64,000 bases of DNA from contig JAJTWR010000365.1 in the NCBI GenBank assembly GCA_021613335.1, positions 1,576,501 to 1,640,500 of the forward strand, read 5' to 3'. This document shows positions 35,390 to 46,000 of this stretch, one piece after another (position 1 is the stretch's first letter; each line of letters starts with the position of its first letter). Both the position numbers and the translations under genes were made by a program. Under the pieces are notes generated by a model. The model did not search any database and was not told the DNA's origin. It was given only the letters and a program-made list of their open reading frames with translations. This stretch comes from Whitmania pigra (taxonomy: Eukaryota; Annelida; Clitellata; Hirudinida; Haemopidae).

Positions 35390-37442
35390 CAGAGGCGTAG
35401 CCTGGGTATTTTGCGCCCGGGGACAAACTATAGAATTGGCGCCCTTTTCCATGTCTATATATTTAATCTTACTGTATTACACTAAATTTGAAATTGAAAT
35501 AAAAATCAAATTTTAATGGCACAAGGCATCCATTTAAAAGTGAAAAACCATTCTACAAATAGTAGCGCATCAGTCACCCAATCAGTCAGTCTAAGATGAT
35601 TTACATGCATAGTAGTCTAATATTGTCTAAAATAGATTTTTTTTTTGATTTAACAGTTGCAAACTGATCAATAACGTCATCAAAGTCTGTTTGACTTTGT
35701 TTCTGCGTTTCTCTTTCTATACTAAGAAGAGCAAGATCACTGAGACGATCCTGTCCCATTGATGCACGCAGATACGACAAAATAAGTTTCAATTTGCTGA
35801 ATGATCGTTCACAGCTTGCAATTGAAACCGCTATTGCTAACAAAATTTGTAGTGAAATTCGAAAATTCGGAAATACGTCGCTTCCATAAAGCACAATAAA
35901 ACCAAGGAGATCCAAAGGAGTTTCTGGTAGAGTTTCAGTTCGCTTTCTCAGCAGCATTCTGGTGAAGAGTTCGTAGCCATTAATGTCCGTGTCTTAGAAA
36001 GTTGCAAAATCTGCACAACTTCGACGAATTTCATCTTCATCTGTGTCAGATGTCAGAAGAGTCTTAACGTCCAGCAGAAATCCAAATTTTGTGTTCAGGT
36101 CTTTGAGTCGTGAAAAACGTGTTGACATCTCCTGTTGAAGACGATCGAACACATTCTTCATAACACGCATTACTTCCTCTTCTGATGGGAGTCCTGCATC
36201 TCTTGCCAGTTCTCCAGGCATTCTCCTACGTCGCCTAATTCTTCTTTCTACCGGAATATCCCATGCTGTGAATTTTGTTCTGGCGTTTTCGACCGCAGCC
36301 AGGCTCAAATCATCACGAAGCTTGATAAATTCTTGCTCCAAAGATTCAATATCAGTCGCAGCTTCCTTGAAATTTATGGTAGGATCTTGTAGGCGCTTCT
36401 GTGCACGATCAATTTTTCCAAGAACGACATTCCAGAAGTGTAATAAAACTATGAAATTAAAATTCAATATACAGGTCAGTAACTGTTGTGCACCACTTCT
36501 AGTTTCAGGTGTCATAGTGGAGTCTTCCGATAATTTCCCTAGCAATCCAACTAGTTCATCCAGTCCTTCATGGATAGCTTTAACAGCTTCAGATCGTGCA
36601 CTCCAGCGTGTTTCAGACTCTCTTTTTACTGTTATGGGAAGAGCTCTTTTTAATTCTTCCCAACGAATTGTTGAATGAGAGAAAACGAATATATGCTTTC
36701 AAGTGTTCCAAAAAAAAAGTTACGACAACAGGATCTTGCTTAGCTGAATACACACCTGCTAAATTTAAGCTGTGGTTGTCACAGTTGACGAACAGTGCTC
36801 TAGGATTTCTGTCACATATTCGTTGTTGAAGGCCAGATATATGCCCAGTCATCACCGAAGCATTGTTATAACATTGAGCTCGACAGTCGGCTAGAGGTAT
36901 CTCATCAGAATTCAGTCTCTCGACGATGACTTTCTCTAGGCTTGCAGCATCTTTTGAATATATCTCGATATAACCTAAAAATGATTCTTTGATTTTTAAT
37001 ACAAACTATTATTTCACGCTTTCACGAATGTTGTTTATCTTTGTCTATATTACAACAACCACAACCAGTCTCTGATAAAAAGTTTTAATATACCTTAATA
37101 GAGTGTAATCCGTTTTAAACCACAATAAGTTCGTCAACAACTTAGTAGTATTACAGTAGTAGCCACTGCAGAGTGCATGCAGAATCCGTATCCTGACTGG
37201 CAGCAGTGGTGGTGGGCTCACTGAGTTCACTGAGCTGGCAGCAGCATCAACCAGGTCTGGATGGCAGACGTATCAGACGATGGCTCATATCTGCCCTGCT
37301 CCAGCCGCCGCTGTTGGCTAGCTTGTGAGTGTGACCTGTTTTACCAATGTCGCAAAAATTAGGTAACCCTCATTTTGGCGCCCCTGTATCTTGGCGCCCG
37401 GGGACATATGTACCCCCTTGCCCCCCCCTAGCTACGCCTCTG
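35390..37442. mobile_element. hAT DNA transposon, internally deleted, perfect 8-bp TSDs
   Basis: The left end CAGAGGCGTAGC...GCGCCCGGGGACA is mirrored at the right end (ggcgcccggggaca...GCTACGCCTCTG). Both ends are flanked by the same 8 bases, GTCTCGTG (35382-35389 and 37443-37450), the duplication length typical of hAT elements. The interior carries a minus-strand transposase remnant. At 2.05 kb it is shorter than autonomous hATs. The perfect duplications suggest a fairly recent insertion. Confidence 0.92.
35601..37000 (-). pseudogene. hAT transposase remnant (ZMYM1-like group)
   Basis: From about 37000 downward the minus strand encodes GYIEIYSKDAASLEKVIVE, CRAQCYNNASVMTGHISGLQ (the usual hAT 'C.GQ.YD.AS.M.G' core) and ETRWSARSEAVKAIHEGLDE. 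It ends in the hAT dimerisation region (SIASCERSFSKLKLILSYLR, MGQDRLSDLALLSIERE). There is a frameshift near 36615 and an in-frame TAA at 35994-35996; otherwise the frame is continuous. The N-terminal zinc-finger and upstream third are absent, so it is non-functional as it stands. Confidence 0.88.
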
Positions 37443-37450
37443 GTCTCGTG

Positions 37451-38134
37451 TTCCAATTGAGGCAACAGAAATTCTCGATTACCTCACAATTAACTGGTAC
37501 AATGTACAATTTAGTTTAATAATTTCTTAAAATAATTATTTTTGTATTTAGCCGATTTTTTGAGTGCCTTATGTTTCCGGATAGGATGTGAAGGCACTTC
37601 TTATTATAATGTTGTGTTAAAGTCCGTTGCATATCTATATGATTAGGACGGCACTCCTAATCGATCCACCATTTATATAGCGCGCTGGCCGAGGGCGATC
37701 CCTGGGTTGCAAATACGACACGTAACAACTTTTGCTTTCACCGCCCAGGTACGCAATCCACTAAGCCAACTCGCAAGCCATTCTGCTGAGCTATTTTTAT
37801 GAGATGCCACTGAGGCATAATTTGTATAGTGGAACTAGAGATCTGGCCCCCAGTCACCAGCCACCAAAAATTTGGTCCTTCATATAACATAGCCAAATAC
37901 CTCTGCCTAAAGCTCACAAAACAGATTTCTATAGCTAACATCTGTGTTCTATGTACTTTATATTGTATAAAAATTTACCACAGACTACACAAAAGAACAC
38001 GACAGGATGCTTAATCTTGGAATTTGGCATTTTGGAACATAACACCTACTGATAAAATACAAACGATGCTTTACAGATACAATTAACAATTTTAATATAG
38101 TTGAATTTAATACAAAAAAATGATCTGCAAATAA
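37451..38134. other. Short gene-free stretch
   Basis: It holds SINE copy 4 and about 350 bp of sequence with no recognised content, up to the C1orf43 stop codon. Confidence 0.4.
37668..37780 (-). mobile_element. tRNA-derived SINE, copy 4
   Basis: 'tttatatagcgcgctggcc', then 'ccctgggttgcaaatacgac' and 'ctaagccaactcgcaagcc', match the reverse complement of the family, with the tail first. Confidence 0.65.
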
Positions 38135-41100
38135 TTAGGTTTCTTTATTGGATCCTCTATTGGTCATGCCAGAACTACTCCATACCAAATTCTCATGAAG
38201 TTTACGAGAGCCAGAGACAATTGGAGTATATCTGACATCTGATGAATCACCAAAACTTGATTTATTTTTGTTGTAGTTCTGTGGTAGAAGTTTCTTCATA
38301 CTGCTCTCTGACTTGTCAGATCTTTCGGTAAGACTTGGTGATGTATCTTTGGCAAGAACTTTGCTCTTTGTTTGTATGCTATAATCAGAATATAATAAGT
38401 CATGTTACTAGACTATGTCAGCCAAATCCATGAGTATGTTTCTACTTATTGATTTTTCTACTTTAAAAGGAACTTTAATAAACAAAGCCTTCCTCATTAT
38501 CACTTGTCATCACCTTTGCCTTCACTTTGATATTTTTTAAGGCTAAAATATGTATTTAATTATGAATAAACCATTTCAGGATTAAACCAATTTTAATTAA
38601 TAAATCACTCAATTTGATCATTTCCTACTTGGATTTCACTCATTCATAAATGCTCCATCTTAAATATGTTTTCAATGTCAAAATGGCTGACTGATTAAAC
38701 TAATAATTAGCAAAATAATCGTTATTAATCTCTTTTCAACACAGGTGTTGTGATATTCAGTTCAGAGCTGATACAAAGTGTAGTGGTTTTGTACATCTTT
38801 AAGTAATTTTCATGTTATTTCTTGTGTACTACTGTACACAAACCAAAATGTTTCTCCGAAAAGAAACCCTAAGATGATTTTTTTAAATGCTCGTATATGA
38901 GCCCAACCCAGAATATAAGCCCCAGTAAATATCATCAGCTGGCATTTACGATCTGTTGTAATACAATAATAAGATGAATTGTAAGCTATTAATTTAATAA
39001 TAGTAAAATTTTAGTAAAATTAGTATTAATTTAGTAATAACTGTAAGTATCTGTAAGCATTTGTATGTAAAGCAGACAACCAATTAGAACACAGTTGCAT
39101 CAGGTCGATGAATCTTCTTAATTCAATGTATAATGTGTATGTACAATTGATTTATTATAACCATTAATAGTTATTTCGACATTATTTCAACAAGATATGT
39201 ACAAAAAAGAAAGAGCTATTCTACTGAATACAAGAAAGGAAATAAAGGAAGACTTGCAGGACAAGGACAAGAATCTTACAGCTTTCTGTAAATAAAATAA
39301 GTTGAGTATGGTGACCTCATAACAGGTGGATGAGGGAAATGTCAAGAAGTGCAAGTGTGGATCAGAAACACCGTGAAGCCTAAACTGTTGTGATGTTGTG
39401 AGCTGGGTTAAGAATTCAGTAAAATCACTGATTGTGTTGCCAATGTGGCAGGGTATATGAACAAGTTCTCTTGTTAGACATGGGAGATTGAAACCAATGG
39501 TTCTGTATGAAAAGGATTTGCCAAAAATTCAGTGTTTGGAAATTTATTATGATAGTAAAGAAGAAGTTGATATAGATGTATTTAATTTTTTTTGCCAAAA
39601 ATTATCTAATTCAAGAGTTCTCTAACATTTTTGTAAAACATTATTTTTGGTAATAAATGATTAAAACCATGGTTGTTGATTATGGAAATGTAAGACAATT
39701 CCCAGAAATAAGCCTTAGCAAGTCTTTCAGGGCAAACATTTATTTAAGACACTGTATAATTTTCAGGGAAAAACAGTACATATGAGTTAGTCGTAGTTCT
39801 TATAAATAAAGCAAAGTTCTATTGCTTTTTATAGTTGAGTCACAAAAGAACTAACATTCCTGCCAGCCATAACATTTAAAAACATTGGCAAAGATTGTTA
39901 TGTGTTGTGTTCACAACCAACTTGCAATAAACCACCGTGCTTCATAAATGGATGAGTATGTATATGGTATATGGTGTTCATGGGTAGATCTTGAAGACCA
40001 ATACATTAATTTTTTTTTTTATCTGATATGAAATACTTCCCAAACTACAATCAAATAAATATTTAAAGATATACTAACTAATTAATTAGAAGCCTCAGCA
40101 GATCAGTGAACCGTGCATAATCAGCTTTGGTGAACTCCTAAAATAAAAATCTATACATTTAAGTTTCATGACATGTAATGTTACTTTCAAAAGCTTCATA
40201 GGTTATATTCTATCTCTGCTGAAGTTGAATTTAAATTTATATGGTGATTACCTTATTGTCATGTCTTGCATGCTCATACAAATTGTAGAACTTCTCAATG
40301 ATCTCCAATCTCATCCCTTCCAAGCAACCCGATTGCCTCTGCTCATAAAGAAAGACCTTAAATGGGATTCCAGCCTTCCTCACAGAATTCGGATTGCATC
40401 TTTTTAATTCCTGGTCTGAAATTGCATTAATGCAAAATTTTAATTCAAATGTTAATTATATCGCAAAATCAATAACAGTTTCCTTTTTAACAAAACATGA
40501 AGAATCCTGTTGATTTATCAATAACAATATGACTGGCTGACTAATTGATATAGTATCATGTCTTAGATAACTAAATGAAAAATCAAGCCCATGAAATTCT
40601 CAAAATGACAAAAAGTATCATGTCAATGTAACAAGTAAGCAATGTAACAACTCAATATTTTCAATTTAAACTTGTTTGTTAAAATAAGCTCACTCACTGA
40701 AGAAAGTGAATTTATTGAATTTAATTCAATAGATCTTTAAAATGGATAGTTTATTTTAACAAAAGGATAATTAAATGAAACAATAATTATTTTATGTAAT
40801 CCATTGGAAATGGGGCATGTAGGATAGCCGAATGGGTTATGTGCCTGCATTCGGCGGTAATGGCAACAGTCTTAATGTGTCGTGTTCGAAACCCAGCCTG
40901 CACTGCCGCCAGCACCCTTGGGAAGGAGCGCTATATAAATGGTTACAAGAAGTGCCTCTGACGCTATATAAATGAAGTTACAAAATGATGTATAACACTT
41001 ACACAATTCAGAAACATTATCCAATGCTTTCATTCTATAGTAGTAGGAAATCTGACCTTTAAAAATGAAAAAACAATTAGCCACAAACAAATCAACTTCA

Positions 41101-41796
41101 GAACAAAAGCTAGCATCTCATTAAATCATTAGATTTCAATGTGTCCCTGCAGTAAAGTTAAACTTTATGGAGACCAAAGGGTGCTGTAAATAAACAGACA
41201 TAGCATAAGCAAGTATGATTTTGTTCTTTAAATAAAAATGCAACATTTGCAATAATGTGGCTCATAAAATCTTGAATCACTAGCAGCACATTTTTTAATA
41301 TGGTTTACCTTATCTTTTGGCTGATGTGATACCATGTTGCACCACATAAATGAAAGGAACGAACATATATACAAAATGTTACAATTAAACAATTTACTCA
41401 ACTTACTGTTTTCATTGGCATTTTTAAATTCATTTTCTCTGTTTTGATGAATTAAGACAGGTTCCATGTTAATATCTTTGACACGTTTTAGCCTTCTTTC
41501 TATTTCAGTCAATAACGCCTAATTATATGAACAAATTCTTAAATAGGCATTGGAAATCAAAATAAATAATTGTGTACTTCTGGGGCATTGTGACCTATTG
41601 GTTCGTGAGGACTTCTGCTGGACTTGAGAGCAAATCTTGTGATTTGTCGTTTGGCAAAACAAAAGACCATTATGAACACCTGATAAGAAAGAAATGTTAA
41701 TAGGATTTACACTTAGCACTTTAGTAGCAAAGCAATAATCCACACCATAGCTCCAAAAGAAACCACAAGAACTACACCAGTAACAGAAATCGACAT
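38135..41796 (-). CDS. C1orf43/NICE-3-like membrane protein
   Basis: Exons in transcript order: 41746-41796, 41578-41679, 41407-41518, 41003-41056, 40252-40415, 40094-40137, 38504-38542, 38135-38378. They total 810 nt, 269 residues (human, from memory, 253). The first two exons encode an N-terminal hydrophobic segment (VTGVVLVVSFGAM, VFIMVFCFAKRQI). The conserved block RSPHEPIGHNAPE follows, then EIERRLKRVKDINMEPVL, YYYRMKALDNVSE and IEKFYNLYEHARH, all aligning to C1orf43. The human protein is reported in the Golgi region and linked to phagocytosis; its exact function is unclear. The last three exons are less certain: exon 6 needs a GC donor (GAG|GCTTCT), otherwise the protein ends at TAG just after LLRLLIN. 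Exon 38504-38542 keeps phase but is optional. Confidence 0.8.
38850..38945. repeat. Interspersed repeat of the 'tttctccgaaaataag' kind
   Basis: 'gtttctccgaaaagaaaccc' and 'gcccaacccagaatataagc' here, and 'cgtgtttctccaaaaataag' at 60343-60420, look like members of one dispersed animal repeat. Family not named. Confidence 0.35.
40812..40985 (+). mobile_element. tRNA-derived SINE, best copy
   Basis: A tRNA-like head with an A box (TAGCCGAATGG, 40825-40835) and a B box (GTGTTCGAAACCC, about 40882-40894) at tRNA-like spacing, so an internal RNA polymerase III promoter is predicted. The body contains 'agcctgcactgccgccagca', and the tail 'gcgctatataaatg' appears twice. It lies in a C1orf43 intron (between exons 41003-41056 and 40252-40415). 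Confidence 0.75.
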
Positions 41797-42290
41797 CTCC
41801 TCAATAAATACTTAAAAACAACGTCAGTTATAATTGAATTTACATTGATGACGCTCAGGAGAATGGAGCCCTCACATCAATATGCTTGTAAGCAATTATA
41901 ATTTCAATTCACTTTTAAATATTCACAAATAATCAAATTTACAAATTATCTTTATCGTATAGTACATAAATAGTTTTATATTTCATAATTTAAACTAAAA
42001 CTAATATTGTTAAAAAAATGTTATTTAACTTAAAAAACCGGCCCGGGAAATTTTGGCCGTGGCACGCTTCATTATTAGTTTCATATAATGTTTTTCAATA
42101 ATTTAATATTTTACTCATTTTTAATTTAATTTTTATATATTTTTTATTTTATATAATTATTTCATATATAATAATGAAATTTTAAAGTTCTAAAACACTG
42201 CTTTAAGTTGCAAGAATCTTTTTATTTATTACATGTTCAAATTCGTAATTTGAAACAACTTTACACAGTTGAATAACTCCTAGTTTTAAC

Positions 42291-42513
42291 AACTTAAACA
42301 TAAGAAACACTAGATCTTGTATCTTGTATACGTTGAAGTTTCATTTTTTTACTCTTTGCCGGTTAAATTGTAAAGATTAAATGGCCGATTTTGCAAGCGT
42401 GCAACTTAAACATAAGAAGCACTAGATCTTGTATCTTGTATACGTTGAAGTTTCATTTTTTACTCTTTGCCGGTTAAATTGTAAAGATTAAATGGCCGAT
42501 TTTGCAAGCGTGC
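42291..42513. repeat. Tandem duplication, two ~112-bp units
   Basis: 'aacttaaacataag...gcaagcgtgc' is present twice in a row (starts 42291 and 42403) and almost identical: one base in a T run and one substitution differ. This implies a recent duplication. Confidence 0.9.
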
Positions 42514-42568
42514 AAATTTATACGTGACCAATTAAAAGAAATTCGCAGTTGCCCCCGCACTATTTTTT

Positions 42569-42630
42569 CTATATCTAATCGATTATGGAGCCAAAAAACA
42601 TTAATATCCCTTGATTTAAATCAAAAAAGC
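42569..42630. repeat. Dispersed repeat shared with 34040-34100
   Basis: 'tatctaatcgattatggagc' followed by 'aatatccctngatttaaatc' occurs at both places, with small differences. Family unknown. Confidence 0.6.
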
Positions 42631-42878
42631 TCTAAGTGCGAATTGTTAAAAGGCTGGTTGGTTTTTTATAAACGTCTATTCCATAACTAAACGTCTACTT
42701 GTATTGAATACAAATTGTAAAACGGCATCAACAACAAGCTTTTTATTTTGACCTTTCATTCCAAAGATACTGGCATTCCTACGTGTAGAAATCTAAATTC
42801 AAATGCATCAAATTTACTAATTAATATCTGTTGAAAAAGTAATTTTAAGAAATTTATACTCGATGCCATACTTTTTTG

Positions 42879-42884
42879 TTTATT
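42879..42884 (-). terminator. Candidate UBA1 polyadenylation signal
   Basis: AATAAA on the minus strand, about 145 bp past the UBA1 stop codon (43030-43032). Position fits; use is inferred. Confidence 0.45.
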
Positions 42885-43029
42885 TGATTTCAATCTCAAA
42901 TATTAAAGGTGCTTAAAGCACCCTGCTGGAAAACAGAAAATATGTAACATTTATCAAACACTGACAAGCAAATGGATTTTCTCCAAAATTTCCTTTCCAT
43001 AATTTAACTGCAAGGTATGAGTTACTTCA

Positions 43030-46000
43030 TCATACCAGCTTCACCTTAACAAATGGTAGCTGTCCAATATCCAGATCATTGTCTGTTGGTGGGTGAATGT
43101 CCAAAAGGACAGAATGAATATTTGGTGATAATGGTCCAAGTACTCTCTCGATTACATCACTGACCCTGTCAGTATATAAGCATTTTGTTATATGACACAA
43201 ATCATTACAAAAGCAACTTTAATTAGTTTATGAATTAAATGCCCCAAGAACTTCATGTTCAAATGCAAAATAACCTTAAAGTTGTTGAAAAAGGATAAAA
43301 AATATAAAACCATTATTTTGCAGTGAGAATATTAAGCCACAAATTATTTGAGATGCGTAATTCTGGCTAGCTTAATCGTTTTTATTTAGAATTTCGGTGA
43401 GTAAACCTCATCTTGAGCCTCTTCTTCCGCTCAGTGTCAGATGTCAGAAAAGACAGCAATGAACTTGCTCCATAGTAAATGGCTTCAGCATCCACTTGAT
43501 GTTCAACCTAAATAATCAAAATCATTTTTACATGTAACAAAAAATATTCTGGCTAGAGACATTAATGAGATCAATTATGAATTCTTTGTCATTATTGCAT
43601 ATCAGCATTTCCAGTTGTTAAGTACTACTAGCATTTATCACATTTAACCAATTTTAATGATGATTTAATAAAATGGCATCACTAATGATATAATGGCATA
43701 ATAAAAGCCTATAATGAATTTAATATTGTTACTTTTAATTTATCAATCAAATGCTCCAGTGTAACATTCTCTTTGAAGGTAAAGTGATCCCAGATAGTAA
43801 ACTCTAGTTCCTTGTGCTTAATAATTACAAAAAATTGTTTAACAAATATTTGTAATTTTCTCACTCTTACTTCTCTCATATCGTATTAACATGAAAATAT
43901 ACCAAATTATGAGGCTTGGGGATAAATTTTAAGTAACCTTTAATTTCTTAGCATGCTTCACATCAGAACGCTGAATAAAATATGAACTCATTCTACAGAA
44001 CCAGTTTTTATATTTGTTCAAATTTGTTTGGCCTGTCAATATCTGTTAAAAAAGATGTCAATATGAAACATGGTAACTATGAATCTGATGTTGAGCTTCA
44101 AGGGTTGAATATGTACAAAACTAAAAAACGGCGTATTAAAAAGGAATTAAAGAAAATTTCAAAATGGTTGCAATTTATAAAAGCAATTCTGCTTTATCTA
44201 GTTTGAAATATATTTTTTTTAATTTTAAAATTGTAAAGTTGCTTAAACGCTCTTCATTTTGTAGACAAAGTTATTACAACATTTTATGAAAATCAGTACA
44301 ATAATATTTTATCATCATCATCTTCTTAGTCATCATCATCGTCATCACCATTATCATCATTTGTAAAATTAAGTGGGAATTGGGGTACTTGACACTTGTA
44401 TATGTATTACAATGCGTTATGACTGAATAGGTAGTGTTCCTGCATGCAGCAGTAATAACAACAGTCACTATGTGTCATGTTTGCAATCCAGTTTGCACTG
44501 CCAGAAAGCACCTCTCAGTATATCACAATATCAATGGTGGATTGATTAAAAAATGCCTTCACATATTACATGGGATGACCATACTATTGCTCAAATTAAA
44601 AAGCTATAGCCATTCGAGCAAAAGTCAGGGAACCATTACATGGATACATAAGGCACTCAAAAAAATTGGATAAATGCAAAATGTACATATATGCATAGAT
44701 GTAATCAAGTGCACTTTTAAAGCAAATGTATTTCATCTCATTTAAATAAATTACTGTTTTGTAAAAAAATGTAAGTTATAGAAACTCTTGTGAGTTGCGA
44801 GGAATTGAACTCCTAATGGAGCTTCACCCTAACCATTCAGACACTGATGTCCAGTTTGCCTCATATTTTTAAAGAAAATGTATTGTGTGTTAAATGTATG
44901 TAATATGAATGCATTAAAAATGGCAAACAGATTTTTTGCAAATTGTTTTGGTGGAGTACTTATATTTATACTTTATACTTGCCATCAGTGCTTGTTCTCA
45001 TGTCTAGATAGAAAGATTACAAATGTTAATTGATTGCATTTTGGTTGTCATATTGATTTTGGTTTATTTTTGAGAATATCTGGGAAATTCACAATAATAA
45101 TAAATAAAAATTATTATATTATAAATTATTTTATTAAATAAAAATTATTATACTATTGTTCCAAAATATTAACTAACACATGATTAATATCTAAGCTCAA
45201 TAGCTAATTTATCCAAAATCAGAAAAAAATAAACCTTCAACAACTCCAAGCAAACAAGTCCAACAACAAGAGAAGTGGTTGTTGCAACGGCAGGTATGAT
45301 CTTTCCAACGATACGTTTTGTCTGTTGAGATTGATTGATTGGTTGGTTCAGTAAATAATATTTATTAGTTCATTTGTTAGTTTAAGTTGTCTATCTGAAA
45401 TGATGTTATCTAATGTATATTGAGACTTGTATTACTTCAAGCTTATCAGTTGGAGTTATGCCATAGTTTTCAGCTCTTAAATTAGAAGCAGCAGTGACAA
45501 AGTCCACATGGAAATTGTTTTCTTCATCTTTTTCAAATTCAGTGCTCTGAAGTTGAAGGCCCATATTTCTCAAGAGCTTGGAATCAGGAAGCTTTTTCAC
45601 CAGTTCTTCAAATTCCCCAACATCTGAAAACAGTTAGACTTTTTCTTGTTGTGCATCAAATTGGATTAAATTAAATGTCAATTAAAGGATTACACAAAAA
45701 TCATGAATGACAAATTTGTATGAGAATTTGCATTTTGTAATATCTTTTGTTGATTTTTAGTAATGGCTAAAATATTGGAAATATTCTGATAAACTAGCTG
45801 AAAGGATGACCAAATCCTGAGTTTAAATTCTCTCAAGTATACTTGATAGTAGCTGTTCAAAAATGTTTAAAAACCGAATGAATTTTCTTGCTGGGCTTTT
45901 GCTTCCTCATCATTGGCTGGAATGACAATGTTGGTGCTGGGATGAAATTGTGGAACTTGAATCGAAGCTGAAAGTTTGGTTGCTTCCTCTCTTGTTTTAC

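Larger units (their letters stand above)
41797..43029. other. Interval between C1orf43 and UBA1
   Basis: It contains the C1orf43 promoter side, a 112-bp tandem duplication (42291-42513), a dispersed repeat (42569-42630) and the presumed UBA1 3' UTR with AATAAA on the minus strand at 42879-42884. No coding exon found. Confidence 0.45.

Noticed and set aside
36268..36829. Plus-strand frames within the hAT element
   Set aside because: They oppose the clear minus-strand transposase homology.
43982..44206. Plus-strand 74-codon Lys-rich frame
   Set aside because: Its start overlaps UBA1 exon 43938-44042 antisense and the rest is AT-rich intron; no homology.
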